A stretch of 64,000 bases of DNA from Bosea vaviloviae (GCF_001741865.1 NZ_CP017147.1:2657001-2721000); one strand, 5' to 3'. Numbered from the stretch's first letter, positions 18,107 to 29,235 are shown. Numbers and translations are program-made. The notes: generated from the sequence alone by a model not told the origin.

Positions 18107-18188
18107 CGTCATTGCGAGGAGCGAAGCGACGAAGCAATCCAGGGGTGGCAGCGCCCCCCTGGATTGCTTCGCTTCGCTCGCAATGACG
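18107..18188. repeat. Family B palindromic repeat
   Basis: CGTCATTGCGAGGAGCGAAG on the left mirrors CTTCGCTCGCAATGACG on the right, with GAAGCAATCCAGG and its complement inside. It is one of eleven copies in the window and lies between the cupin and livF genes. Confidence 0.9.
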
Positions 18189-18205
18189 GCATGGGGTAGT
18201 TCCTC

Positions 18206-18904
<699 letters not shown>

Positions 18905-18930
18905 GGCAGCCTCCCGCGAAGACGGAAACG

Positions 18931-19017
18931 CGTCATTGCGAGGAGCGTCAGCGACGAAGCAATCCAGGGGTCGTCGAGCGAGCCCTTCTGGATTGCTTCG
19001 CTGCGCTCGCAATGACG
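18931..19017. repeat. Family B palindromic repeat
   Basis: An 87-bp copy bounded by CGTCATTGCGAGGAGCG and CGCTCGCAATGACG sits in the livG-livF gap. Its long arm is on the left, as in the copy at 18107. Confidence 0.9.
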
Positions 19018-19037
19018 GTGGAGGCGGGCTGACACCA

Positions 19038-19783
<746 letters not shown>

Positions 19784-19787
<4 letters not shown>

Positions 19788-20812
19788 CGCTTGCTCCCCA
19801 ATTTGCCGGTGAGCTTGCCGATGATGCCGACCAGGCCGCCGCGCGTGAACAGCACGAAGAGCACGATCAAGGGGCCGAAGATCACCCGCCAATGCTCGGT
19901 CCAGCTGGACAGCACGTCCTCGGCGAAGAGATAGGCCAGCGCCCCGATGATCGCGCCATGCAAGCTTCCGACGCCGCCGAGCACCACCATGAAGATGAGT
20001 TCGCCCGAGCGCTGCCAGGAGATGAAGGCGGGGCTGACGAAATCGGTCTGGTTGGCGAGGAAAAAGCCGGAGAGGCCCGCGATCATGCCCGAGATGACAT
20101 AGGCGATCAGGCGGATGCGGCCGACATCGTAGCCGGTCACGGTGACCCGTGTCGCGTTCTCGCGTGCGGCCCGCAAGGCCCGGCCGAAGCGCGAGGCGAC
20201 GATGGTGCTGATCAGCGCGTAGCAACCGGCGAGCGTCGCCAGCACGACGTAGAAGAAGGATGTCCGGTTGGCGAAGAGCTTGAAGCCGGCGATCGTGCTG
20301 CGGTCATAGAGCGTCAGCCCGTCATCGCCGCCATAGGCCGAGAGCGCCTGCGCCAGGAAATAGGCCATCTGGCCGAAGGCGAGCGTGATCATGATGAAGG
20401 CGACGCCGCGGGTCCGCAGCGAGACGGCGCCGGTGATCGCCGCAAAAAGCGCGCAGGCTGCGAGAATGACCGGCAGGATCAGCAGCGCCTCGCTGCGCCC
20501 CTCGGTGATCATGATCCCGGTGACATAGGCGCCGATGCCGATGAAGGCGGCATGGCCGAAGGAGACCAGCCCGCCGACGCCGAGGATGAGATCGAGCGAG
20601 AGCGCGGCGATGGCGAAGATCATCGCGCGCGTCACCAGCGTCAGCCAATGCGCAGGGACGCCGAGCGAGACTGCGAGCGGCATGGCGGCCAGCGCCAGGA
20701 ACAGCACGATGGCAATGATCGGCCGCCGGCGCGGCGGTGCGGCTGGCCGGGCGGCCTCGGCAAGGGCGGGCCGGATACTGGCGAACTTGGCGCTGGTGAA
20801 CTTGGCGCTCAT
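19784..20812 (-). CDS. livM: Branched-chain-type ABC transporter permease, LivM
   Basis: The 342-residue membrane protein has about ten hydrophobic segments after a 30-residue polar start, and the family segment GLVSFGHAAFIGIGAY. It pairs with LivH to form the inner-membrane channel. Its ATG overlaps the livH stop by four bases and its stop overlaps livG. Confidence 0.9.
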
Positions 20813-21735
20813 GAGCGGCCCTTGGCCGGCAGCAGGCCCTCGGGCCGGACGAACAGCACAATCGCCATGACGAGGTAGATCAGCATCGAGGACAGCGCAG
20901 CCCCCGTCGCCCGGGCCGAGGGCGCGCTCATGAACAGGCGCAGCAGATCGTTCATGAAGGAGCGGCCAAGCGTGTCGACGAGGCCAACGATCAAGGCGCC
21001 CACGAAGGCCCCTCGGATCGAGCCGATGCCGCCGACCACGATGACGACGAAGGCGAGGATCAGCACGGTATCGCCCATGCCGGGTTCGACCGAGAGGATG
21101 GGGGCCGCCATGGCGCCGGCAAAGCCAGCGAGCATGGTCCCGAAGGCGAAGACCACCATGAACAGCTTGCGGATGTCGACGCCGAGCGCCGAGACCATCG
21201 AGGCGTTGGAGGCGCCAGCCCGCAGCAGCATCCCGGTGCGCGTCTTCTCGACGATGAACCAGAGCAGCCCGCCGACTGCGAGCCCCGAGCCGATCAGCGC
21301 GAAACGGTAGACGGGATAGAGGATGCCATCCATCAGCCGGACAGAGCCGGTGAGGAATTCCGGCACCGGCACCGAGAGCGGGGCCGCGCCCCAGAGCATC
21401 TTGACGCCCTGGTTGAGCAGCAGGATCAGCCCGAAGGTGGCGAGCACCTGGTCGAGATGGTCGCGCTCATAAAGATGGCGGAAGACCAGGAATTCGAGCG
21501 CGAGCCCGATCAGCAGCGCGGCCGCCAGCGCCAGCGCCAGGCCGAGCACGAAGCTGCCGGTCAGCCCGACGAAGGTCACGGCGAGATAGGCGCCGAGCAT
21601 GTACTGCACGCCATGCGCCAGGTTGATGAAGTCCATCACGCCGAAGACGAGCGTCAGCCCCGCCGCGACCAGGAACAGCAGGATGCCGAACTGGAGCCCG
21701 TTGAGGATCTGGACGATGAGGAGGCTGGTGGTCAT
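20809..21735 (-). CDS. livH: Branched-chain-type ABC transporter permease, LivH
   Basis: The 308-residue permease starts MTTSLLIVQILNGLQFGILL and has the LivH-type segment GVMDFINLAHGVQYMLGAY. The open frame continues upstream through a family A repeat, but the extra residues (SPYGRGFPAPF) are repeat-encoded and not part of the family. ATG 21735 restores the normal N-terminus. Confidence 0.9.
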   Translation of the reverse strand: MTTSLLIVQILNGLQFGILLFLVAAGLTLVFGVMDFINLAHGVQYMLGAYLAVTFVGLTGSFVLGLALALAAALLIGLALEFLVFRHLYERDHLDQVLATFGLILLLNQGVKMLWGAAPLSVPVPEFLTGSVRLMDGILYPVYRFALIGSGLAVGGLLWFIVEKTRTGMLLRAGASNASMVSALGVDIRKLFMVVFAFGTMLAGFAGAMAAPILSVEPGMGDTVLILAFVVIVVGGIGSIRGAFVGALIVGLVDTLGRSFMNDLLRLFMSAPSARATGAALSSMLIYLVMAIVLFVRPEGLLPAKGRS

Positions 21736-21765
21736 GGGTAAGCCGCGACGATGCCGGAAGGGCGC

Positions 21766-21983
21766 GGGGAACCCTCTCCCATAGGGAGAGGGCAGGGTGA
21801 GGGGTAGGCTGTTTGACACCGGGGCCGTGAGCTAACCGTAGCCGCCATTAGGTTTTCACCTTACTGGTCCAGCGGCCTACACCTCACCCCAGCCCCTCTC
21901 ACCGATCTCGGGCTTGCCCGAGATCGGCACTCAGAGTGTCGAAGTCGGGTAGACCCGACTTCGATGCAGGAGAGGGGTTCCCC
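21766..21983. repeat. Family A element with two palindromes in its right hairpin loop
   Basis: GGGGAACCCTCTCCC on the left and GAGAGGGGTTCCCC on the right are the ends of a 218-bp element. In the loop of the right arm, between CCCCTCTC (21893-21900) and GAGAGGGG (21970-21977), lie two further perfect palindromes. They are CCGATCTCGGGC/TT/GCCCGAGATCGG at 21902-21927 and CGAAGTCGGGT/AG/ACCCGACTTCG at 21940-21963. Confidence 0.88.
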
Positions 21984-21997
21984 GAGGTTCAGTTGCT

Positions 21998-23167
21998 TTA
22001 TTTAAGCGCGCAATCCTTGGCATGCGGGTCGGCATAGTCCGTGAACACCTTCTGGGCGATCTCGGTCTGGAACTTGCCGTCCGGGCGCTTGGCGACCTTG
22101 ACCAGGTAGAAGTCCTGGATCGGGTAGCCATTGGTGTTGAATTTGAACTTGCCGCGCAGCGAGGTGAAGTCGGCCTTCTTGATCGCGGCGCGCAGCTTGT
22201 CCTTGTCGCCCGTGCCGCCAGCCGCCTTGACGGCGGAGTCGATCAGCATGGCGGCGTCATAGGCCTGCTGGGCATAGGAGCCCGGAACGATCTTGTAGGC
22301 CGCCTCATAGGCGCTGACGAAGGACTTGGTCTGCGGGTTGTCCATGTTCGGCGCCCAGGTCATGCCGCCGAAGAGGCCGACCGCCGCATCCTGCTGCGCG
22401 GGCAGCGTCGATTCATCGACGGTGAAGGCCGAGAGGAACGGGATCTTGCCCTGCAGGCCGGCCTGCGACCACTGCTTGACGAAGTTGACGCCGAGGCCGC
22501 CGGGCAGGAAGGCGAAGACGACGTCGGGCTTGGTCGAGGCGATCTTGGCGAGGTCGGAAGCGAAGTCCATCGAGGTCAGGGGCGCATAGACCTCGTCGAC
22601 GATCTCGCCCTTGAAGTAGTTCTTGAAGCCGGCGAGCGAGTCCTTCCCGGCCTGGTAGTTCGGCGCGATGATGTAGGCGCGCTTGTAGCCTTGGTCCTGC
22701 GCGTATTTGCCCAGCACCTCATGGACCTGGTCGTTCTGGTAGGAGGTCACGAAGAAGTTCTGGTTGCAGGCCTTGCCGGCCATGGTCGAGGGGCCGGCAT
22801 TGGGGCTGATCAGGAAGGCGCCGGAATCGAGCACGGGCTTGGCGATGGCGCCGAGAATGTTCGAGAACACCGGGCCGACGACGAAATCGACCTTGCCGCT
22901 GTCGACGAAGGCCTTGACCTTGCCGACCGCGACGTCGGGCTTGAGCTCGTCGTCGATCACGGTGATCTGCACGGCTAAGCCGCCGAGCTTGCCGCCCTTC
23001 TGGTCGACTGCGAGCTGGAAGCCGTCACGGACCTGCTGGCCGAGCGCGGCCGCGGGGCCGGTCAGCACACTGACGACGCCGATCTTGATCGGCTCCTGCG
23101 CCTGGGCGCTGGCCGCCCCGAGCGCCAGCAGGCCGACGCTGAGCGAAAACGCGAATTTGAGTGTCAT
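21998..23167 (-). CDS. Branched-chain-type ABC transporter substrate-binding protein
   Basis: The 389-residue periplasmic binding protein has a signal peptide (KFAFSLSVGLLALGAASAQAQ) and then EPIKIGVVSVLTGPAAALGQQ, the opening of Peripla_BP_6 proteins. Relatives bind branched-chain amino acids, amides, urea or aromatic acids. GGGAGG precedes ATG 23167. It is the first gene of the leftward cluster, and the shared dyad lies about 90 bases upstream. Confidence 0.9.
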   Translation of the reverse strand: MTLKFAFSLSVGLLALGAASAQAQEPIKIGVVSVLTGPAAALGQQVRDGFQLAVDQKGGKLGGLAVQITVIDDELKPDVAVGKVKAFVDSGKVDFVVGPVFSNILGAIAKPVLDSGAFLISPNAGPSTMAGKACNQNFFVTSYQNDQVHEVLGKYAQDQGYKRAYIIAPNYQAGKDSLAGFKNYFKGEIVDEVYAPLTSMDFASDLAKIASTKPDVVFAFLPGGLGVNFVKQWSQAGLQGKIPFLSAFTVDESTLPAQQDAAVGLFGGMTWAPNMDNPQTKSFVSAYEAAYKIVPGSYAQQAYDAAMLIDSAVKAAGGTGDKDKLRAAIKKADFTSLRGKFKFNTNGYPIQDFYLVKVAKRPDGKFQTEIAQKVFTDYADPHAKDCALK

Positions 23168-23252
23168 GTCCGATGTCCTCCCGGGACGAACGAGAAAGCG
23201 ACGGCGCGGCAGGGGACCCTCACCCTCTCCACCACGCGCCGCAGGCATATTG

Positions 23253-23268
23253 TTTCAAGCTTAAAATA
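23253..23268. promoter_or_regulatory. Operator-like dyad upstream of the liv-type operon
   Basis: TTTCAAGCTTAAAATA is identical to 14855-14870 upstream of the flavin monooxygenase. Both copies sit in short AT-rich patches of otherwise GC-rich DNA, 26 and 86 bases before start codons. This suggests one regulator controls both. Confidence 0.55.
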
Positions 23269-23380
23269 TCTGCAAGGGGTTCAAGGCGAAGAATTTTCGC
23301 GGGGTATCATCCCGTGCGCGCTGCGGCGCAAAGTGCCGCTGCGCAGACACGGGACCCACGACTGGGCGAGACGGAAAACC

Positions 23381-23487
23381 CGTCATGGTCGGCCTTGTGC
23401 CGACCATCCATGTCTTTCTTCCCACGTCTCCCTTCGGCGAACGCTGTGTTCAAGACGTGGATTCTCGCCACAAGGGCAGGAATGACG
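23381..23487. repeat. Family D palindromic repeat
   Basis: The copy begins CGTCATGGTCGGCCTTGTG and ends CACAAGGGCAGGAATGACG, with CACGTCT and AGACGTG pairs inside. The 391-bp gap 23168-23558 holds only this repeat and the dyad at 23253. Other copies are at 53945 and 57976. Confidence 0.8.
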
Positions 23488-23558
23488 CAGGAGCAAAGGG
23501 CGCGCCCGGTCGTGGGTTCCGGGTTCTTCGCTCACGCGAAGCCCTGGAAAGACAAGCA

Positions 23559-24641
23559 TCACGCCTGCACGCCGTCGACATACCAGTCCATCTTCGACAT
23601 CACCTCGTCGGAGGCCTTCTCGCCGGCCTTGACCCGGACCTCGCCCTTGAGATCCTTCAATTCGCCGGTGAAGGGGTGGAGCGTGCCTGCCACGATGCCC
23701 TTTTGGACCTCGTCGGCTGCCGCACGCGCCGCCGGCGTCACCGCGTCGTTATAGGGCGCGATCTTGACGAAGCCGTCCTTGATGCCGCCCCAGACGTCGC
23801 CGGATTTCCAGCTGCCGTCCATGACCTCCTTGACGCGCTTGACGTAGTAGCCCGACCAGTCGTCGACGATCGCCGAGAGATGCGCCTTGGGAGCGAAGGC
23901 CTTCATGTCCGAGGCCTGGCCGAAGGCGAAGACGCCGCGCTGCTCGGCCGCCTGCAGGGCGGCTGCCGAGTCGGTGTGCTGGGTGATCATGTCGGCGCCC
24001 TGGTCGATCAGCGCCTTGGCGGCGTCGGCCTCCTTGGCCGGGTCGTACCAGGTCGAGGCCCAGATCACCTTGGTCTTGAAGTTAGGGTTCACCTTGCGGG
24101 CGGCCAGCGTGAAGGCGTTGATGCCCATCACCACTTCCGGAATCGGGAAGGAGGCGATGTAGCCGGCCTGGCCGGTCTTCGACATATGGCCGGCGATGGT
24201 GCCGATCACGGCCCGGCCCTCATAGAAGCGGGCGTTGTAGGTTGCGACGTTCTCGGCGCGCTGATAGCCGGTCGCGTGCTCGAAATGGATCTTCGGGAAC
24301 TGCTTGGCCACCTGGATCGTCGGGTTCATGAAGCCGAAGGAGGTGGTGAAGATGATCCGGTTGCCGGCCTGGGCGAGCTGACGGATGGCGCGTGCGGCGT
24401 CGGGCCCTTCGGCGACGTTCTCGATGAAGCTGGTCTTGATCTTGTCGCCGAACTCCTTCTCCAGCGCCTTGCGGCCCTGGTCATGCGTCCAGGTCCAGCC
24501 ATGGTCGCCGACCGGGCCGACATAGATGAAGCCGACGCCGAGCGGGGCTTGCGCCGAAGCCTGCCCGCCGATCAGCGGCAGGGTCGCGGCAGCGGCGCCC
24601 GCGCCGAAATTGAACCTGCGGCGCGTGATGATGGAGGTCAT
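23559..24641 (-). CDS. BMP-family ABC transporter substrate-binding protein, probable purine binder
   Basis: The 360-residue protein belongs to the Bmp/PnrA family of nucleoside- and purine-binding lipoproteins and periplasmic proteins (VGFIYVGPVGDHGWTWTHDQG near the N-terminus). The signal TRRRFNFGAGAAAATLPLIGG looks like a twin-arginine leader. GGGGAG precedes ATG 24641. It ends the long leftward purine cluster starting at xdhA, which supports purine nucleobases or nucleosides as ligand. Confidence 0.88.
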   Translation of the reverse strand: MTSIITRRRFNFGAGAAAATLPLIGGQASAQAPLGVGFIYVGPVGDHGWTWTHDQGRKALEKEFGDKIKTSFIENVAEGPDAARAIRQLAQAGNRIIFTTSFGFMNPTIQVAKQFPKIHFEHATGYQRAENVATYNARFYEGRAVIGTIAGHMSKTGQAGYIASFPIPEVVMGINAFTLAARKVNPNFKTKVIWASTWYDPAKEADAAKALIDQGADMITQHTDSAAALQAAEQRGVFAFGQASDMKAFAPKAHLSAIVDDWSGYYVKRVKEVMDGSWKSGDVWGGIKDGFVKIAPYNDAVTPAARAAADEVQKGIVAGTLHPFTGELKDLKGEVRVKAGEKASDEVMSKMDWYVDGVQA

Positions 24642-24672
24642 GATGTGGTCTCCCCGTTTATGGTTTGCGGCG

Positions 24673-25596
24673 TCACGACGCCGAGAATGGCTTGCCGAGG
24701 CAGGCCGGCGCATCGAGCCGGCCGGTCTTTCGTCCTAGCGACATCATGGTCAGAACGGCAATTGTCGCAAGGTAGGGGGCTGTCGCCAAAAGCTCCGGCG
24801 CGAGCCAGGTGACGCCGGCCGCCTTGGCCTGCAATTCGAGCGTCATCACCGCTCCGAACAGATAGGCCCCCAGCAGCAATCGCCCGGGCCGCCAGGCGGC
24901 GAAAACGACGAGCGCAAGTGCGATCCAGCCGCGCCCGGCGGTCAGGCGGTCAGCCCACATCGGTGTCAAGGCCAGCGAGAAATAGGCCCCGCCCAGGCCG
25001 GCCAGCGCTCCGCCGAAGGCGATCGCGCCATAGCGGATGGCGATGACGGGGTAGCCGATGGCATGGGCCGAGGCGTCGTTCTCGCCGACGGCACGCAGGA
25101 TCAGGCCGGGCCGCGTCCTGCGCAGGAACAGGCTGACCGCCAGCACCAGCGCGAGCGAGAGATAGACCACGATATCGTGGCCGAAGACGGCGCGCAGGAT
25201 CGGATGGCCCGAGAGCGTCTCGGGAAAGACCGGCCCCAGCCGTGTGATGGTGCGCCCGACGAAGCCGGCCCCGATCAGCGAGGAGGCGCCGATGCCGAAA
25301 ATCGTCAGCGCCAGCCCCGTCGCGACCTGGTTGGCGGTGAGGGAGAGCGTCAGCACGGCGAAGATCATCGCCGTGGCGACGCCTGCGGCGAGCGCTGCGA
25401 CGAGCCCCAGCGTCGTGCTGCCGCTGCTGTAGGCGACGGCGAAGCCCGCCACCGCGCCGGTGAGCATCATGCCCTCGACGCCGAGATTGAGCACGCCCGA
25501 CTTCTCGACGACGAGCTCGCCCAGCGCCGCCAGCAGGATCGGCGTCGAGGCGGCGACCAGGGTCATCAGGATCGAGACGAGAATGGCGGAGGTCAT
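24673..25596 (-). CDS. BMP-type ABC transporter permease, subunit 2
   Basis: The 307-residue permease has about nine hydrophobic segments and the segments ELVVEKSGVLNLGVEGMML and RAVGENDASAHAIG, typical of nucleoside-type BPD_transp_2 permeases. It forms the channel with the upstream permease. ATG 25596 is chosen; the frame extends upstream through an inserted palindrome but loses similarity there. Confidence 0.88.
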   Translation of the reverse strand: MTSAILVSILMTLVAASTPILLAALGELVVEKSGVLNLGVEGMMLTGAVAGFAVAYSSGSTTLGLVAALAAGVATAMIFAVLTLSLTANQVATGLALTIFGIGASSLIGAGFVGRTITRLGPVFPETLSGHPILRAVFGHDIVVYLSLALVLAVSLFLRRTRPGLILRAVGENDASAHAIGYPVIAIRYGAIAFGGALAGLGGAYFSLALTPMWADRLTAGRGWIALALVVFAAWRPGRLLLGAYLFGAVMTLELQAKAAGVTWLAPELLATAPYLATIAVLTMMSLGRKTGRLDAPACLGKPFSAS

Positions 25597-25609
25597 GGGC
25601 GCACTCGCG

Positions 25610-25683
25610 TCATTCTCGGGCGGAGCGCAGCGCAGACCCGAGAATCTCGGGGGAGCGTTGCTCGGGTCAAGCCCGAGCATGAC
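25610..25683. repeat. Family C-like palindrome between the two permease genes
   Basis: It is bounded by CGTCATTCTCGGG and CTCGGGTCAAGCCCGAGCATGACG-type arms, with CCCGAGAATCTCGGG as an inner palindrome. It fills most of the 103-bp gap inside an otherwise tight operon. Confidence 0.7.
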
Positions 25684-25699
25684 GTGCTGGCAATGGCCC

Positions 25700-26764
25700 T
25701 CATACCGCCCGCACCTTCCAGCCGATCCGGTAGCGCACCAGCACGTCGGTCGCCAGCAGCATGAACAGCAGCAGCGCCTGGAACATGCCGGTCGCGGCCT
25801 GCGGCAGCTTGACCGTTGTCTGTGCGATCTCGCCGCCAACATAGGTCGCCGCCAGCACGATGCCGCCAAAGACGATGCCGAGCGGGTTCAGCCGGCCCAG
25901 GAACGCGACGATGATCGCGGTGAAGCCGTATCCGGTCGGGAATTGCGGGGTGAGCTGGCCGAAGGGACCGGCCGCCTCGAACAGGCCGGCAAGGCCTGCA
26001 AGCCCGCCTCCGGTGAGCAATGTCGCCCAGGTCACCGTGTCGGCGCTGAAGCCGCCATGGCGCGCCGCCGCCGGCGCCAGGCCTACGACCTTCACCGCAT
26101 AGCCTGCTGTCGTCTTTTCCATGACCAGCCAGGCGATGACGGCGATGACGAGCGCGAGCGGAATGCCGAGATGGATGAGCGAACCTTCCGCCATCGCGGG
26201 CAGCGTCTGGTCGGGCGTGAACATGCGCGTCTGCGGGAAGTTGAAACCGTCCGGATCCTTCCAGGGGCCGCGCACGAGATAGTACAGGCCCTGCACCGCG
26301 ACATAGGTCAGCATCAGGCTGGTCAGGATCTCGCTGACCTGGAGTTTCACGCGCAGGAAGGCGGGGATCGCGGCCCAGGCCATGCCGCCGAGGATGCCGG
26401 CGAGCGCCATGGCGGGCAGGATCCACCATCCCGTCATGTCATAGGTCGCCAGCGCCACCCCGGTGCCGGCGATCGCGCCCATGATGTATTGCCCCTCCGC
26501 CCCGATGTTCCAGACATTGGCGCGGAAGCCGATGGCAAGCCCGAGCGCGATCATGACGAGCGGCGCGGCCTTGACGCCGAGATCGGGCCAGCGCTGCGGC
26601 TCCAGGAACGGCGTCAGGAAGATGTCACGCACGGCGTGGAAGCCGGCATAGCCCATCGCGGTGAAGACGATCATGCCGATCAGCATGGTGAGCAGGACCG
26701 CGATCAGCGGGCTCGCATAGAGCATGAGCGAGCTCGGCTCGCGGCGGCGGCGCCATTCAAGCAT
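25700..26764 (-). CDS. BMP-type ABC transporter permease, subunit 1
   Basis: The 354-residue permease has a polar, Arg-rich start (MLEWRRRREPSS), then eight to ten hydrophobic segments including GFRANVWNIGAEGQYIMGAI, a family hallmark. ATG 26764 overlaps the ATPase stop by eight bases and has GGAGG ten bases upstream. The open frame runs 93 bases further upstream, but that part is the ATPase tail repeat in another frame. Confidence 0.88.
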   Translation of the reverse strand: MLEWRRRREPSSLMLYASPLIAVLLTMLIGMIVFTAMGYAGFHAVRDIFLTPFLEPQRWPDLGVKAAPLVMIALGLAIGFRANVWNIGAEGQYIMGAIAGTGVALATYDMTGWWILPAMALAGILGGMAWAAIPAFLRVKLQVSEILTSLMLTYVAVQGLYYLVRGPWKDPDGFNFPQTRMFTPDQTLPAMAEGSLIHLGIPLALVIAVIAWLVMEKTTAGYAVKVVGLAPAAARHGGFSADTVTWATLLTGGGLAGLAGLFEAAGPFGQLTPQFPTGYGFTAIIVAFLGRLNPLGIVFGGIVLAATYVGGEIAQTTVKLPQAATGMFQALLLFMLLATDVLVRYRIGWKVRAV

Positions 26765-28376
26765 GGGGGCCGGCCTCCGCATGCGGCAAGGCGCCTGGCA
26801 AATCGGCAGCAAGTGAATCGGCACCAGTTGAATCGGCACTAGGCGAATCGACACCATGCACGCCGCCCATCATCAGGCCGATCTCGTCGATGCCGAGGCT
26901 CGCAATCGCGCGCGGCGCCGACAGCCGGCCCTCGTTGAGGACGCAGAGCCGGTCGGCGAGTTCGAGCAGTTCGTCGAGATCCTGCGAAATCACCACCACC
27001 GCCGAGCCCTTGGCGGCGAGGTCGACCAGCTCCTGCCGGATCGCGGCGGCGGCGCCGGCATCGACGCCCCAGGTCGGCTGCGAGACCACGAGCACGGCCG
27101 GCTGCTGGCCGATCTCGCGGCCCATGATGAATTTCTGCAGGTTCCCGCCAGAGAGCGTGCGTGCCAGCGCGCCGGGGCCGGTGGTGCGCACGTCGAAGCG
27201 CTGGATCACGCTCTGGGCGAAGCGCAGCACATCGCCGCGCGCGACGAAACCGAGCGGGGCCAGCGGCAGACGGTGGCGCGCGGTCAGGATGCTGTTGTCG
27301 GCCAGCGAGAAATCCGGCACGGCGGCATGGCCGTTGCGTTCCTCGGGCACGCAGGCGAGGCCGGCCGTCCGGCGCGGCCCGGCACCATGCAGCCCGATCG
27401 GCCGGCCGTCGAGCAGGATCGCATCGGGGCTGGAGGCCAATCGCTCGCCCGAGAGCGCGGTCAGCAGCTCCGATTGGCCGTTCCCGGCGACGCCGGCGAT
27501 GCCGAGGATCTCGCCGGCGCGCGCCGCGAAGGAGACCGCTTCGAGATCGGTGCCGAAGGGCGGCTCGCCCGCCAGCGACAGGCCCTTGACGCTGAGCCGC
27601 ACTTCGCCCGCGCCAGCGCCGGGCTTGTGCTCGATCTGGCGCAATTCCGCGCCGATCATCAGCTCGGCCATGCGCTTGGTGGTCTCGAGCTTGGGGTCGC
27701 AGGTCGCGACGACCCGGCCGCCCCGCAGGATCGTTGCCGCCTCGCAGAGCGCTTTGATCTCATGCAGCTTGTGCGAGATGTAGAGGATCGCGCAGCCCTC
27801 GGCGGCGATCTGGCGCAAGGTCTCGAACAGCCGCTCGACCTCCTGGGGCGTCAGCACCGAGGTCGGCTCGTCCATGATCAGCAGCTTCGGCTTCTGCAGC
27901 AGGCAGCGCACGATCTCGATGCGCTGGCGCTCGCCCACTGAGAGCGTGTGCACCGCGCGCTCGGGGTCGAGCGGCAGCGAGTAGCTGTCGAGGATCGCGG
28001 CGACGCGGGCTTTCAGCGCCTCGCGATCGACCGCCTCGTCGAGGCCGAGCGCGATGTTCTCGATCACCGTCATCGCGTCGAACAGCGAAAAATGCTGGAA
28101 CACCATGCCGATGCCGAGCCGGCGCGCCGCTTTGGGGGAGGGGATCGCGACGGTCTCGCCATTCCAGGCGATCGTGCCCTCATCGGCGTGCTGGACGCCG
28201 TAGATGATCTTGACCAGCGTCGATTTGCCGGCCCCGTTCTCGCCGAGCAGCGCGTGGATCTCGCCGGGACGGACGCTGAGGCTGATATCCTCATTCGCCT
28301 TCACGCCCGGAAAGCTCTTGGAGATATGGGCGAGCGCCAGCCGCGGCGGCACCTCCTGCTCACGCGGCTGGTTCAT
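26757..28376 (-). CDS. BMP-type ABC transporter ATPase, two fused domains
   Basis: The 539-residue protein holds two ABC domains. The first has Walker A GENGAGKST, signature LSVGERQR and Walker B LLIMDEPTSVL. The second has the degenerate GVAGNGQSE and signature LSGGNLQK, as in other sugar/nucleoside ATPases of this class. The start at ATG 28376 overlaps the xdhC stop by 17 bases. The C-terminal 20 residues come from a 15-bp tandem repeat. Confidence 0.9.
   Translation of the reverse strand: MNQPREQEVPPRLALAHISKSFPGVKANEDISLSVRPGEIHALLGENGAGKSTLVKIIYGVQHADEGTIAWNGETVAIPSPKAARRLGIGMVFQHFSLFDAMTVIENIALGLDEAVDREALKARVAAILDSYSLPLDPERAVHTLSVGERQRIEIVRCLLQKPKLLIMDEPTSVLTPQEVERLFETLRQIAAEGCAILYISHKLHEIKALCEAATILRGGRVVATCDPKLETTKRMAELMIGAELRQIEHKPGAGAGEVRLSVKGLSLAGEPPFGTDLEAVSFAARAGEILGIAGVAGNGQSELLTALSGERLASSPDAILLDGRPIGLHGAGPRRTAGLACVPEERNGHAAVPDFSLADNSILTARHRLPLAPLGFVARGDVLRFAQSVIQRFDVRTTGPGALARTLSGGNLQKFIMGREIGQQPAVLVVSQPTWGVDAGAAAAIRQELVDLAAKGSAVVVISQDLDELLELADRLCVLNEGRLSAPRAIASLGIDEIGLMMGGVHGVDSPSADSTGADSLAADLPGALPHAEAGPHA
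26801..26860. repeat. 15-bp tandem repeat, four copies, in the ATPase C-terminus
   Basis: Units are AATCGGCAGCAAGTG, AATCGGCACCAGTTG, AATCGGCACTAGGCG and AATCGACACCATGCA. On the coding strand they give a five-residue repeat (SADST, GADSL, AADLP). The period keeps the frame, so copy number can change without breaking the gene. Confidence 0.85.
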
Positions 28377-29202
28377 GTCTGGCCCGTCTCCCCTTCGCCG
28401 GCTGCCGGTGGCCAAGCAAGCAACGCACCAGCTCGGCCGCCGTCAAGGCCGCGATCACCTCCGGGCGCTTGTCGTCCACATCGCAGCCGCCGATCGGGCA
28501 GGTGAGGCGGGAGAGCGCTTCGTTTCTCCCGCCGGCCCGCAGAAAGCTGGACTCGAAACGCGCCCGCTTCGTCGCCGAGCCGATCATGCCGACGTAAGAC
28601 GCGTCGCTCCGTGCCAGCGCCGCTTCCGTCAGGCGATAATCCAGCGCGTGGCTATGGCTCAGGATCACAAAGGCGCTGCCGGGCCTGGCCGCCTCGATCT
28701 CCGTGACGGGATCGGCCATTCTGATGCAGGTGATCGCAGACGGCAGGCCATCCATGACGCCGTCGCGGTCGTCGATCAGCGTTGTCGCGAAGGGCAGGGG
28801 GGCGAGCGCCAGGGCAAGCGCCCGGCCGGTATGGCCGGCGCCGAACAGGAGGACGGAGGGCCTCAGAACCGCGTCGGCCTGCTCGCTGGCGGCGAGCCTG
28901 GCGAGATCGGCCGCCGTCGCGCGCTTCAGTGCGACCCGCACCCGCCCGCCGCAGCATTGACCCATTTGCGGGCCGAGCGGGATGTCGAGCGCGCGCTGCG
29001 CTGCACCCTCGGTCAGCATCTCGCGAGCGATGTCGATGCAGTGGAATTCGAGCTGCCCGCCGCCGATGGTCCCGGCGGTCGCGCCCGCGCTGACCGCCAT
29101 GGTGGCGCCGGCTTCGCGCGGGGTTGAGCCCGAGGCAGCTGCGATCCGCACCAGCACGACGCCTTCATGCCGGTGGGTGCTGAGGAAGGCGGCGAGGGTC
29201 AT
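28360..29202 (-). CDS. xdhC: Xanthine dehydrogenase accessory protein XdhC
   Basis: The 280-residue protein has an N-terminal XdhC/CoxI domain (ASGSTPREAGATMAV, GTIGGGQLEFHC) and a Rossmann-type C-terminal domain (LFGAGHTGRAL) that ends with the family segment PIGGCDVDDKRPEVIAALTAAEL. It binds molybdenum cofactor and helps sulfurate it before insertion into XdhB. GGAGG lies about eight bases before ATG 29202. It follows xdhB and couples to the transporter ATPase. Confidence 0.92.
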   Translation of the reverse strand: MTLAAFLSTHRHEGVVLVRIAAASGSTPREAGATMAVSAGATAGTIGGGQLEFHCIDIAREMLTEGAAQRALDIPLGPQMGQCCGGRVRVALKRATAADLARLAASEQADAVLRPSVLLFGAGHTGRALALALAPLPFATTLIDDRDGVMDGLPSAITCIRMADPVTEIEAARPGSAFVILSHSHALDYRLTEAALARSDASYVGMIGSATKRARFESSFLRAGGRNEALSRLTCPIGGCDVDDKRPEVIAALTAAELVRCLLGHRQPAKGRRARHEPAA

Positions 29203-29235
29203 ATCGCACCCTCCGTCCTGGCGATGGCGAGGCGC

